This document shows, piece by piece, positions 1 through 8,833 of a stretch of 64,000 nt of DNA. A program made the position numbers and the translations under genes. The notes under the pieces are model-generated. The model did no database searches. It was not told the origin of the DNA and was given only the letters and a program-made list of their open reading frames with translations. This stretch comes from Arthrobacter sp. StoSoilB22. Its GTDB lineage: Bacteria; Actinomycetota; Actinomycetes; Actinomycetales; Micrococcaceae. The stretch is taken from positions 2,046,001 to 2,110,000 of the forward strand of contig NZ_AP024652.1 of NCBI RefSeq assembly GCF_019977315.1. Direction: 5' to 3'. Positions within the stretch are counted from its first letter, which is position 1; every line of letters starts with the position of its first letter.

Positions 1-1513
1 TTCCGAAGTAGTAGTCGCACTGCAGAACGAAGGCGTCCAACGGACCGTTGGACCGGCTGGGTCGCGGTGCGGGTGGACCGGGAGTTATTAGTGACACACC
101 GTACCGGAGCGCCTGCATGGCCGGCGTCGGCGCTGCCGCGGAGAGAATCCGTTCCACTTCCCGGAGTCGCCCAGTCGTGGAGTAAACCCATCCGAGCAAC
201 TGGGCTGCCCTGTCCGACTCCTTGACAAACTGTTCCAAGGTTCCGGCACGCTCCAGTCGATCTCCGACAGCGAGGGCGTCGCTCACCCTGTCGCCAGCAA
301 GGGCAAGCGCCACTTCGGCAGCTGTGAAGCTGGTGGGGTTTCCGGCAATCTCATAGTCGGACCAACGCTCAAGCCAAACTCCAACCAGCGCCATGTCGCC
401 TCGGTCCAGGAGTCCCTCAATGCACTTTCGAGCACACTCGACGGCCCGCTTGTCATCACCTGCTTTATGAAATTCCTCCACAGCACTTTCGTAGTCGCGA
501 TGCCTGGTGAGCAACTCCGCGTAGTCCGACCGTAGTTGGCGCTGTTCGTCCGAAGGCAGGCGGGAGAAGGACTCCTGCAAGTGTTCCCGGAACTTTGGGT
601 GAATTCGAAGCGAGAAAGCGTCCCTGTCCCAAGCAGCAGGCAGATGAAGTTCCCGCAGGCTTCGCATACGATCCAGCGCATCCAGGAGCCCTAAGGCCTC
701 CGCTTGGCGAACATCGACGTCAGGAAGGATAGATGTGCGGATGAGAAATTGTTGGTCTGCCGCGGTCAGCCCAGACATGATGTGGTCGCTCAAGAAGTCT
801 TTTAGTGGGTCATCGCCCCCCACAACGGTGGCTTTGAGGGATTCGGGAGCGAAAATCACACCAGCAACCCATCCATCCACCGATCTAACCCGCTCTGAAA
901 CATCGGTGACATTCCGGCCCCACCGGGCTAACACGTCGGTGGCCTCGTCCAAGGTCAGAGCCAGAAGTTCCGGTCCGACACGGCCTATGGAAGACCCCAG
1001 GGGCAGATTCAGCGCCCCCGCAAAGAGCGGCTCCCGTCCGATCAAGACGACATGCGTGTCGTCGGGTAGAAAGCGGACAAGTGCATCGATCACTGCCCAC
1101 GCATCCGAATGTCTCTGAAGACGTTCAATGTTGTCCAGAACCAGGACAACATTCTTGACCTGCAAGGACTCGGCGAGAAGCCCTGCAACTTCGGTGTGCG
1201 GCAGTCGGGCGGCCAAGGCCTCACTCACCAGACCGTCAGATTCGCGGATGTAGTCCGCCAGTGCGGCCTCCAGATATGTCAAAAGCCGGCCGGTCGCTTG
1301 ATCCGATTTATCCAACGAGACCCAGGCGACCGGGCAACCGCCGTCAAGCAGAGCCTCCGCAACCGCTGTCGTCTTACCCGAACCCGCAGTTGCCGACACC
1401 GTCGTGACTCGATGAGATACCACGGTGTCTAGCAAGAATGCCCGCAACCTTGGACGCGGGCTATGCCCGGACTGAAGTTCTGGAACGGATAGCTTGCGTT
1501 TGATGAGCGGCAT
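1..1513 (-). CDS. MalT/LuxR-type STAND ATPase transcriptional regulator, 3' end beyond the window
   Basis: An open frame without stops runs from ATG at 1513 to the left edge (504 codons). The N-terminus (MPLIKRKLSVPEL) matches the opening of MalT-like regulators, followed by a P-loop SATAGSGKTTAVAEAL near residues 38-53, a Walker B-like VVLVLDNIERL near 125, and a winged-helix/helical region (FREHLQESFSRLP) typical of the NACHT/STAND arrangement. Tetratricopeptide-like helices follow (DYESAVEEFHKAGDDKRAVECA). The DNA-binding C-terminus would lie outside the window. An AGGA Shine-Dalgarno sits about 5 bases before the ATG. It is divergent from the small gene and RFK fusion at 1542-2668, with only 28 bp between. 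Family: signal-dependent ATPases that oligomerise on inducer binding; the inducer is unknown here. Confidence 0.8.
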   Translation of the reverse strand, partial: MPLIKRKLSVPELQSGHSPRPRLRAFLLDTVVSHRVTTVSATAGSGKTTAVAEALLDGGCPVAWVSLDKSDQATGRLLTYLEAALADYIRESDGLVSEALAARLPHTEVAGLLAESLQVKNVVLVLDNIERLQRHSDAWAVIDALVRFLPDDTHVVLIGREPLFAGALNLPLGSSIGRVGPELLALTLDEATDVLARWGRNVTDVSERVRSVDGWVAGVIFAPESLKATVVGGDDPLKDFLSDHIMSGLTAADQQFLIRTSILPDVDVRQAEALGLLDALDRMRSLRELHLPAAWDRDAFSLRIHPKFREHLQESFSRLPSDEQRQLRSDYAELLTRHRDYESAVEEFHKAGDDKRAVECARKCIEGLLDRGDMALVGVWLERWSDYEIAGNPTSFTAAEVALALAGDRVSDALAVGDRLERAGTLEQFVKESDRAAQLLGWVYSTTGRLREVERILSAAAPTPAMQALRYGVSLITPGPPAPRPSRSNGPLDAFVLQCDYYFG

Positions 1514-1541
1514 CGAATTCCTAAGTCGTCATTGACGAAGA

Positions 1542-1775
1542 GTGAAACTTACAACATTCTCTTACCCGACAGAACAATCTGCCACCAGTCTTCCCGAAAG
1601 TTGGCGCAGCATCGAACACCTCCCGCGCACCATCGCGTTGGAGGAGACGACTCTCCCACGTGGTCGTGAATCACTCGTGATCATTAAGCAGGGCTTACGG
1701 TTTGTGGGGCTGTCCGACGCCCGAGCAAGCGATCACGCGACGGTCACGGACCCGGGAGAGGGTGAGACTGCATGA
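1542..1775 (+). CDS. small hypothetical protein upstream of the RFK fusion
   Basis: GTG-started 77-residue frame whose stop overlaps the ATG of the next gene (ATGA, 1772-1775), the usual sign of translational coupling. No family is recognised. The middle of the protein (TIALEETTLPRGRESLVIIKQGLRF) has plausible mixed strand character. No strong ribosome binding site is visible, so it could also be untranslated leader. Confidence 0.35.
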   Translation: MKLTTFSYPTEQSATSLPESWRSIEHLPRTIALEETTLPRGRESLVIIKQGLRFVGLSDARASDHATVTDPGEGETA

Positions 1776-2668
1776 ATCAGCATCCACTCGAGGAGGAGCG
1801 GAAATTGACTACATCAACCGGCGCAACCGGAAACCGTTTGAATCCCAACGCCCCAGGAAGTAAGTCGCCTCGGGGATCGGCAGTGGGTGAACACGGTGGG
1901 GCCACCGAGCCTGAAGTCACTAAATCACCTGATCTCATGACGAGAGCCCTGAACCGAAAACTGCAGCTTACTGGCGTCGTTGAACGGGGAGACCAGCGGG
2001 GGCGCTTACTGGGCTTTCCAACCGCCAACCTCAACATCACCGGTTTAGAAGTCGAGGACGGCGTTTGGGCCGGGACCATAGAAATAGATCCGTATTCCCA
2101 TGGGTCAAACTACTTGGCCGCCATATCTGTTGGTCGGCGCCCGACGTACTATCCCAGGGGGAAGCGCCTGCTCGAAGCCAATCTCATAGACTTCGAAGGT
2201 GAGTTGTACGGGCTGAGGATCAAGGCCGTACTGCACGCTTACATCCGGCCGCAGCGCCAATTTCCTGACACCTACGATCTTGTGATGCAGCTCCAAAACG
2301 ACATCGCCTGCGTCCGTGCTTGGGGCATTGGGGCAGGCCTTTTGCGTCCGCTAAACGATTCGAATCATAGCGATCGTGCGCTTTCTCGGCCTCACTCAGG
2401 CCGCCGGCCCTACTCCATATCGCGTAAGCGCCCTAAACGAAGTCCCCATGACGTGGACATGATGAAAAAGGCAAGAGCTGAAAAACGTCTCACGGCTATT
2501 AGGGAAGCCGTCATGCAGCTGAAGGACTTCAGAAGTCCGCTCCATGAAGCCGTGGCGGAACAGACTGGCATACCTTTGGGGTACTTGCGTTGGGCATACC
2601 CGACCACCGAATCCTTGCTCGCCGTAGCTTCGTCGCATTCTCATACCTACGGGCTGGAAGATGAGTAA
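1772..2668 (+). CDS. riboflavin kinase-domain protein with a C-terminal TetR-like helix-turn-helix
   Basis: 298 residues. After a polar N-terminal ~60 residues comes a bacterial flavokinase domain (RFK, as in the C-terminal half of RibF). It has GRLLGFPTANL (the conserved FPTANL substrate/Mg loop), GVWAGTI, an ISVGRRPTY strand and LLEANLIDFEGELYGL, which keeps the Glu that acts as base in flavokinases; the usual His two residues on is Asn. The FAD-synthetase half of RibF is absent. After a basic linker, the last ~70 residues (helix AIREAVMQL, then AVAEQTGIPLGYLRWAYP and TTESLLAVA) follow the TetR HTH pattern, including the aromatic after the recognition helix, but no TetR ligand domain follows. 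I infer a flavin-linked DNA-binding protein or a regulator using the RFK fold as sensor. ATG at 1772 has GGGAGAGGG upstream; a start at 1937 would remove the polar leader. Confidence 0.75.
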   Translation: MNQHPLEEERKLTTSTGATGNRLNPNAPGSKSPRGSAVGEHGGATEPEVTKSPDLMTRALNRKLQLTGVVERGDQRGRLLGFPTANLNITGLEVEDGVWAGTIEIDPYSHGSNYLAAISVGRRPTYYPRGKRLLEANLIDFEGELYGLRIKAVLHAYIRPQRQFPDTYDLVMQLQNDIACVRAWGIGAGLLRPLNDSNHSDRALSRPHSGRRPYSISRKRPKRSPHDVDMMKKARAEKRLTAIREAVMQLKDFRSPLHEAVAEQTGIPLGYLRWAYPTTESLLAVASSHSHTYGLEDE

Positions 2669-3025
2669 GACAGGACGTCCCCTTTTGGACCCGCCTCAAT
2701 GGCCAGCTGCCGCCATTCTGACGCCCTCGTCGCACCCGGATCAGGGCCAGGTCTGATGAAATTGAGCGCGTGCCAGGTCGCTGCCGACCGGGCACAGTGT
2801 GTTTCCGGCAGGGGGTCCAAAGGGTGAAAACAGATGAACCCTGCGTTCGTTGGAGTGACTTTCAACCGGCCATTCGGACAGGTCCGAACGCTCGATGTAG
2901 CAGATCACGCAGTGTTCACGACGGGGGCGGATAGTGATGACTATCACTAAAGAGTGGGTGCTTCAAAGAAGAAGAACAGCGTTGAGTTCAAGTTCTCCGC
3001 AACCACATCCCCGAGAGGAAATGCC
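2669..3025. other. intergenic region without a convincing gene
   Basis: Between the RFK fusion and the next small gene I see only short overlapping frames on the minus strand with poor codon use. GAGAGGAA just before 3026 is the ribosome binding site of the next gene. No clear terminator hairpin. Confidence 0.5.
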
Positions 3026-3280
3026 ATGACCATCCTGGAACGTCAGCAGCACTCCGCCAGCATCAGCGACGGACCCTCTGCTCCGAGGTCCGCAGCTGCC
3101 GCGTCAACCCGACCCGATTTCTCGTGTTTCTGGAACGGAGCAAACGGCCACTTCACGGCGTCTCCGTGGGAGGGGTTGATTTGGGAAGCTGATCCCGAGG
3201 ATTACCCGACTGCTGAAGATCCGAAGGTGGGTTACACGGAACTGGGGCGCTTCCTGATGAGCGCCATGTACGGCGAATAA
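3026..3280 (+). CDS. small hypothetical protein
   Basis: 84 residues from ATG 3026, preceded by GAGAGGAA at good spacing; an in-frame start at 2954 is less likely because it lacks a site. The N-terminal 30 residues are Ser/Ala-rich and probably disordered. The C-terminal part (FSCFWNGANGHF, WEGLIWEADPEDYP, LGRFLMSAMYGE) is aromatic and acidic like a small folded domain. No family recognised. Confidence 0.5.
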   Translation: MTILERQQHSASISDGPSAPRSAAAASTRPDFSCFWNGANGHFTASPWEGLIWEADPEDYPTAEDPKVGYTELGRFLMSAMYGE

Positions 3281-3317
3281 CGTCGGCTGAAACAATAACA
3301 GAAACCGTTGTAACCGG

Positions 3318-3554
3318 GTGAGTCAGATGAAGAAGATTCAGCTCGTTCGTGACCGTCGTAACGAATGGCAGCCTAAAGGCCATTTCCTGCAGCTTGGAAA
3401 CGCGCCCGTCCAGGGTGAGGAGTCACTGATTCTTCCCCAGCGACTTCGTGCGCAGCATGGGCGCCGTGAGCCGCGGCCAACGGAATGGCAGGGAGCTCTG
3501 AGTTCAGCCGGGACACCGGCATGGAAGACAGTGGGCCGAAAGCCGTCCATCTGA
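3318..3554 (+). CDS. small basic hypothetical protein
   Basis: 78 residues, either from GTG 3318 or more simply from ATG 3327 (MKKIQLVRDRRNEW). Basic, no Cys, no recognisable domain. It lies 37 bp after the previous small gene in the same direction. Coding status is uncertain: the next 200 bases carry a better-looking frame in another phase, so this may be part of a frameshifted gene. Confidence 0.35.
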   Translation: MSQMKKIQLVRDRRNEWQPKGHFLQLGNAPVQGEESLILPQRLRAQHGRREPRPTEWQGALSSAGTPAWKTVGRKPSI

Positions 3555-3562
3555 ATGGCTAA

Positions 3563-3748
3563 GGACGACCCGGCTCAGAATACGATTATGATGACCTGGC
3601 TAAGTGCTGGCAGTGGTTCTCCACCCCATGCACGACACCGAAAAACCCTTGGCTCGCATGGCCCCGTGAATGCGAGCAGCACCCGGTTTCCTTTGAATCG
3701 GCATGCACGGCAGCTCATGCGACAGTCGAAGTCAGCGCGACCAAGTAA
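3563..3748 (+). other. open frame without a start codon, Cys/Trp-rich, possible 3' part of a broken gene
   Basis: The frame from 3563 to TAA at 3746-3748 has no ATG/GTG/TTG but looks coding: SEYDDLAKCWQWFSTPC, PWLAWPRECEQHP and ESACTAAHATVEV. Four Cys and several Trp are spaced as in small metal-binding or DNA-associated proteins. It may be the continuation of the preceding small gene after a frameshift near 3550. Confidence 0.3.
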
Positions 3749-3848
3749 GGCGGGATTTGTCGATTGCGGGAGCTGAATCCCCTGCCCCACTTCTTGTTGC
3801 GCAGGGCGCGGCCTACTTTCGCACTACGGCCCATCGGATCCTACGCCG

Positions 3849-4425
3849 CTACCAGTGCCCTCCACTGCACTTCACGGAGCGCACCACGGGGATCAGGATC
3901 CGTGGGGTCATCGCTGGGGTGCTGGCCCAGAAGAGCGTCAGGTGACGAGGCGGGTTGGCAGTCCCACGGCCCGGGAGGGGTAGTGCGTTCGACTTGTCCC
4001 AACAGTTGCTGGACTGCATCGCGTCCCTGCGCCGCAAAGTCAACGCGCAACGTGGTCAGCGCGGGAGAGAAATATCCGGCTTCGGGAATGTCGTCGATCC
4101 GGTGACGCTGACATCTCCGGGAACGTTGTAGCCAAGTTCGCTCAGTGCCAGCATCGTGCCAAGGGCCATCTGGTCATTGGCGGCGACGATCGCTGTGGCG
4201 TCGAGTTTGCCCTTCATCTACATCACGGCGTCGTAGCCGGACCTCGCGGACCAGTCGCCATGAATTATGCCCTGCGACGACAGGGAAAGCCCGGCGACCG
4301 CAGAGTCGTAGGCGCGGATGCGGTTCCGGGCAGCAGTCCACGTGGAAGACCCGGCTATATGGAGCAACTTTCGGTGCCCGAGTTCTGCGAGGTGTCCAAC
4401 CAATGCAGAGATGGGTCTTGGACTC
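3849..4425 (-). pseudogene. LacI/GalR-family regulator remnant (ligand-binding domain only)
   Basis: Reading leftward, [17 protein letters not shown], then IVAANDQMALGTMLALSELG and SPALTTLRVDFAAQGRDAV are the conserved blocks of a LacI periplasmic-binding-like domain. An in-frame TAG stands at about 4216-4218 between DAVM and MKGKLDATA. The phase changes near 4105 (GDVSVTG must be joined to DDIPEAGYFSP in another frame) and again near 3920. The DNA-binding half is missing; the fragment is fused at about 4410-4425 to the PntB remnant. Not functional. Confidence 0.8.
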
Positions 4426-4960
4426 CTGCGTAGCCGGCGGCCATGGACCTTTTGAACACCACAACGTTTTCCGCTTCCCAGACGCGGAGGACGGGCGTAC
4501 CGGCGATCGGGCTGCCGTGGTCTTCGGCGGAGGCGGGATTGACGGTGTCGTTGGCGCCGATGACAAGGACCACGGAAGTGTCGCCGAGATCATCGTTGAT
4601 TTCGTCCATTTCCAAGACGATGTCATAAGGGACTTTAGCGTCAGCGAGGAGAACGTTCATATGGCCTGGGAGCCGCCCGGCGACTGGGTGGATGCCGTAC
4701 TTGACGTTGACGCCACGTTCGCGGAGTTGGTGGGCGAGTTCAGCGACAGGGTACTGGGCCTGGGCGACAGCCATTCCGTAGCCGGGGGTGATGACGACGC
4801 TAGAGTCGTTGGTGAGCATCTCCGCTGTAGCTTCGGCGGTGATCTCGCGGTGCTCCCCCTGGTCCGTGTCCCCTTTCCTGGCGGGGCGGCGATGCCGAAG
4901 CCGCCTGCGATCACCGAGATGACGGACCGGTTCACGGCCTTGCACATGATGTAGGACGGC
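4411..4960 (-). pseudogene. pntB: NAD(P) transhydrogenase beta subunit (PntB) C-terminal remnant
   Basis: [21 protein letters not shown] (about 4960-4890) is the entry to the NADP-binding domain III of PntB. A phase change follows, then [54 protein letters not shown] and [20 protein letters not shown], all classical PntB domain III motifs. The end is replaced by the LacI remnant just after GYAGVQ. All transmembrane segments are missing. At its 5' side it abuts an aldehyde dehydrogenase fragment on the other strand. Confidence 0.85.
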
Positions 4961-5404
4961 CCGCGCTGCCACCCTCGCCCAACAGAAATGGGCCGCACGC
5001 AGACCGGAGGAACGCGCCGCGGTGCTGCGGCGGGCAGGCCTGCTCTGGGAAGAACACGCCGCCGGAATCCAGAACTGGATCGTCCGTAAGTCCGGGGCCA
5101 TTCCCCGAAGGCCGCACTCGAAACCCACCTTGTCGGGAACGAATGCTACGAAGCGGCGGCCCTGCCATCGCATTCGCACGGTGAAGTGCTGACATCAAAC
5201 GAAGATCGATGGTCAGTCGCACGGCGCCGCCCAGCTGGGGTCGTCTCAGCCATTGCACCGTTCAACTTCCCGCTGATCCTCTCCATCCGGTCGGTCGCCC
5301 CTGCCCTGGCACTGGGCAACGCTGTACTGCTCAAGCCCGACCCGCGTACCGCGGTCTGTGGCGGTGTGGTACTGGCACCAACTACTCTTACTCCCGTACT
5401 TTAA
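4961..5404 (+). pseudogene. aldehyde dehydrogenase remnant (benzaldehyde/vanillin dehydrogenase-like)
   Basis: From 4961 a frame reads [20 protein letters not shown] and [20 protein letters not shown] phase change near 5108 continues as [18 protein letters not shown] and then RRPAGVVSAIAPFNFPLIL and APALALGNAVLLKPDPRTAV, the NAD-binding part of ALDH-superfamily enzymes. The catalytic Cys/Glu half is absent and the frame stops at 5404. There is no start codon at the left junction with the PntB remnant. Confidence 0.85.
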
Positions 5405-5508
5405 CGCCGATTAGCGGATCATATGTTCGGGCTGCCCGCGCCGGAGGGGTAGTCCTCACGTCCCGGCAGGGATAATCTCATGAACTGTCTGGGCCGCTGG
5501 CGGGGCGT

Positions 5509-5540
5509 AGGAGCCCCTCGGTTATCGTGGGCGGGCTCCT
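5509..5540 (-). terminator. hairpin downstream of the DUF4192 gene
   Basis: Inverted repeat AGGAGCCC (5509-5516) / GGGCTCCT (5533-5540) lies 26 bp past the stop of the minus-strand gene. There is no U-tract, so it would be a weak or factor-dependent terminator. Confidence 0.3.
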
Positions 5541-5565
5541 GCCTGAACATCACGGTTGGGAGTCC

Positions 5566-6597
5566 TCATGGCATGTCGAGACGGGTTTTGTTGGCGGTGT
5601 TTTTGTTGGTGTTCCAGCCGGCGATGATGCCCGCTCCGAGCATTTGGTCGGTGAGCCTGGCGAAGCGGTAGCCGGGGTCGGTGTCGAGGGCAAGCTGGAG
5701 GTATTGGTGTGCTTTGGAGCCTCGGCCTTCCCACCAGTTGATGTAGCCGATGGTGGTGAGGATGGGTGCTGCGTGTTGTGGGCTGGTTCTGGTGTAGGCG
5801 TGGATGAGGAGTTGTTGTGCCCATTCGATGCGTGACCATATGGGCGCGGTCTGGGTTTGGGCGAAGAGGATGTGTTGGGGTGGTTCGTCGATGCCGGGGA
5901 TGTCTGCCAAGAGCCGGTCGCGGATGTGGGGGAATTGGAAGTTCGCGATGAGCGTGGTGCAGTCTTCGTCGGTTGGGAAGTCGTTGCTGTCGAGCATGCC
6001 TGTCCAAAGTTGGCTGGCTTGTAGCGCTGCTTGATGGGGTGTCTGGTTGCGGATGGTGTTGATGCGGTTTTCGACGGCGGTGGCGTGGGCTGCTACCTGG
6101 GTCGGTGTGGGGAGGATGATCTGGTTGGTGGGTTCGATGGTGCTGCCGCGGTAGATGAATTCGGCGTTGACTCGGCTGTATTCGGTGGTGCTGATGGGCA
6201 GGCTGATATCTTGTCCGGGTTCGCTGTCGTAGGGGGAGTAGGTGTCTTCGTTGACGAAGATCCCGTCGCGGATGGTGATGCTGTTTTCGGCGAGGACTCC
6301 GGTGAGTGCGGCGATGGTGGCTGCGTGCGGTTTGGGCTGGCCGGGTTCGCAGTGCTGGGAGGTGTAGAGGGCGAAGACGATGCTCGTCGCGCTGGTGTCA
6401 CTGGTGAGATAACTGCTGACAGTCCTAGCGTAGGGGAGTTCCGTTCCGGGCTGCCGGGGGAGGTCGACCCGGAGGGTGGCTCCGACCTTGCCTTTGTCCA
6501 GGGTGATACAGACCAAGCTTTCCTTGGGCCAGAAACCTAGAGTGTGCCCGATGAAGCTCAGCAAGTCTGCCGGATCTTTGATGGTGAGGGCATTCAT
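5566..6597 (-). CDS. DUF4192 domain-containing protein
   Basis: 343 residues from ATG 6597, which has AAAGGAAATGGACA in front of it; an upstream in-frame ATG at 6660 has no ribosome binding site. The N-terminus MNALTIKDPADLLSFIGHTL and FWPKESLVCITL are the hallmark of the actinobacterial DUF4192 family. The C-terminal half (INWWEGRGSKAHQYLQLAL, DTDPGYRFARLTDQML) is the helical part of the family. Function is unknown. It stands alone between decayed regions, is intact, and its codon use (many Thr/His/Pro) is ordinary for the family. Confidence 0.85.
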   Translation of the reverse strand: MNALTIKDPADLLSFIGHTLGFWPKESLVCITLDKGKVGATLRVDLPRQPGTELPYARTVSSYLTSDTSATSIVFALYTSQHCEPGQPKPHAATIAALTGVLAENSITIRDGIFVNEDTYSPYDSEPGQDISLPISTTEYSRVNAEFIYRGSTIEPTNQIILPTPTQVAAHATAVENRINTIRNQTPHQAALQASQLWTGMLDSNDFPTDEDCTTLIANFQFPHIRDRLLADIPGIDEPPQHILFAQTQTAPIWSRIEWAQQLLIHAYTRTSPQHAAPILTTIGYINWWEGRGSKAHQYLQLALDTDPGYRFARLTDQMLGAGIIAGWNTNKNTANKTRLDMP

Positions 6598-7194
6598 TGT
6601 CCATTTCCTTTGTGCGTGCGTTGTGTCTTTGGCCTTTGCGCCGTTCTGATCGGAACTCATGCGCTAGTTTGGGGGCTGCGGTGCAACGCGGTGCCCGGGG
6701 CAGGTCCTAGGAAGGGACCGAGTGGCGTGAAAGCGCCTAGCGAAAGTTTCCAGGGTTCGAAATCGGCGCGGTGACGCAATGGTTGCGGAGGCCCATCCAG
6801 CGATGATCGGGATATCAGAATGACAAACAGCGTTGTTGCTTCTGGCTATTCATGGGCAGGCCGATGTGCGCCGTCATGACGCGAGCGGCCCTAGTCTTCG
6901 GCATGTGGCATCGCTTAGCGGGATCGCTGCGCCGGATGTGGCCGGGGGACTGCTTCCAGTGCCGACATATGGGTGCTTATCGGCGTTGATTCAGCGGGCG
7001 TAGAGGTGACTGCGACCGGCGTCCGACTCACTTGCAATGCAGCCGGTTCTGGCATTGTTGGCTGTCGAGATGGCCCAGACTGCCGGTCGGTTGGAGCTGC
7101 ATACGAAACTCCGATATAGTCGAAGCACTACGACCGGTTCCGCCTACTTCGGTAGGTCCAGGGCCGGTCTTCACTTTCTCTAAGAGGAGGTCAG
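6598..7194. other. intergenic region with two adjacent small hairpins
   Basis: No gene seen in about 600 bases. At 6709-6760 two short stem-loops lie side by side (GGTCC..GGGACC and GGCGTGAAAGCGCC). The last bases carry AAGAGGAGG, the ribosome binding site of the Abi gene. The rest looks like decayed coding sequence without recognisable blocks. Confidence 0.4.
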
Positions 7195-8100
7195 TTGCCC
7201 GCGTCCGTAAAGGCCTACAAGACCTACGACGAGCAGGTCGATCTCCTAGCCTCACGCGGGATGAACATCGGGGACAGGGATGCTGCTATTAAGCAGCTGC
7301 AGCGCATCAACTACTACCGGCTAAGCGGGTACTGGTATTCCTTCAGACGCCAGGGAACCTCGGACCGTGAAGATGACTTTTACGTCGGAACGTCTTTCGC
7401 CGATGTTGTCCGGCTTTACAGCTTAGATGCGAGTCTCCGAACTGCAACCTTTGCCGCGCTCACGCCGATAGAGCTGGCGCTGCGAGCCCTTCTCGGGCAT
7501 GCCCTCGGAACAATCGACGAATGCGCCCACCTAAAGCCAGCGCTTCTGGGACCGCGGGCGGCCTAGAGTGCCTCCTACGCCACATGGATGCAGCGCTACA
7601 ACAAGGGCCTCGCTGATTCGAAGGAAGACTTCGTCAAGCACCACCAGGCAAAGTACGCCGGAACGCTCCCTGTTTGGGCTGCGGTAGAAATCCTCGACTG
7701 GGGAGCACTTACGTACCTATACGGCTTCTCGCCTCGGCAGATTCAAGACGGCATCGCGGACAAGTTCGGCCTGACCGCCCCACAGCTGGAGTCCTGGATG
7801 AAGTCGCTCAACGTCGTGAGAAACATTTGCGCCCACCACGGAAGACTCTTCAACAAGGTCCATGCCATAAAGCCTAAACTTCCCAACGTCGGGCAACTCC
7901 CTGAGATCGACCGGGCCCGCCAAGAGATGAACAGAACCTTCGGGCAACTAACTCTCATCCAGCACATGCTTCGGAGCCTCGATGTGGGGCGGCCACAGCT
8001 TCTTCCCGCGGTTCTTCGCTCGTACCCGGACGTAAAGCTACTGCCAATTTCGCATATCGGAGCTCCGGCCCATTGGGGCACATCCACACTCTGGAACTAG
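7195..8100 (+). pseudogene. Abi-family (AbiD/AbiF, Abi_2) abortive infection protein with an in-frame amber stop
   Basis: TTG start at 7195 behind a strong AGAGGAGG site. MPASVKAYKTYDEQVDLLAS, QRINYYRLSGYWYSFRR and TPIELALRALLGHAL are the N-terminal blocks of Abi_2 proteins. A TAG at 7564-7566 interrupts the frame; directly after it, in the same phase, the protein continues (YATWMQRYNKGLADSKEDFV, LPVWAAVEILDWGALTYLYG) to a natural end at 8100. The C-terminal part carries VVRNICAHHGRLFN, the R-x4-H motif of HEPN-type RNases, which is the presumed toxic centre. One nonsense change therefore cuts off the catalytic half. Readthrough or restart at 7588 is possible but unproved. Confidence 0.85.
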
Positions 8101-8256
8101 CTGCTCGAACCCATCCAAGAGCATATGCAGCTGGAGCGATGGCAGCTTGACGGAATCTTCGTTATCGGCGTTTAAAACCACGGGAGTGCGGACAAGAAGG
8201 GGCTCGCGACCGGTAAAGCTGCTGATCTGCTTGAGCCTGGATAGCACGGAGCAATT

Positions 8257-8610
8257 TTTGGCGGCAACCCAATCAGCGCGGCAGCAGCACTCGCAGTGCT
8301 CCAGCAGATAGACGAGAACCGGCTTGGTGATCACGCAGCAGAGCTCGGCGCTGCCCTTGCTTCGGCTGTTGAGGAGTTGTCCCACGCCCTCATTTCCCAG
8401 GTCCGAGGTGCGGGTCTACTTATTGGCGTAGTTCTGACCTCTCCTGTATCCAAGATCATTGAGAGCGCAGCGCGTGCAGCCGGGTTCCTCGTCAACGCTC
8501 CTGCACCCGACGTGATCCGGCTGGCCCCACCGTTGATCCTTACTCAGAGCCAGGTCACGGACTTCAGCGGCGCATTGCCGACGATTCTCGACTTCGCAAC
8601 GCCCAAATAG
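8257..8610 (+). pseudogene. argD: acetylornithine aminotransferase (ArgD) C-terminal fragment
   Basis: An open frame begins without a start at FGGNPISAAAALAVLQ (the region after the PLP-lysine in ArgD) and runs through VRGAGLLIGVVL and GFLVNAPAPDVIRLAPPL to a stop at 8610. It is about the last quarter of ArgD. The PLP lysine and the whole N-terminal domain are missing; the left junction is about 150 bp from the Abi gene. It could only be expressed as a 104-residue piece from 8296. Confidence 0.85.
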
Positions 8611-8833
8611 TAGGAAATTATCGCTGCCAAGCCCGTCCGATTATCTCGTCCTTGGCGTACCTCGAATATTTGGCGCGGGCTCTCGCCGTCAGCAGCGAGC
8701 CAGAACGCGGAGGATTCTGGCATGTCGTCGTCCACCAGGTCGGTGGGCTGGCACCGTCACTGGTGGTGTCCGTACCCATTGTTCATCCTTACCGAAGATC
8801 AATATCGGCGGGGAATCCAAGCTTGTGGATTAA

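Noticed and set aside
4145-4954. 269-residue plus-strand frame
   Set aside because: Antisense shadow of the PntB and LacI remnants, which show clear family motifs on the minus strand; the plus frame has no recognisable domain.
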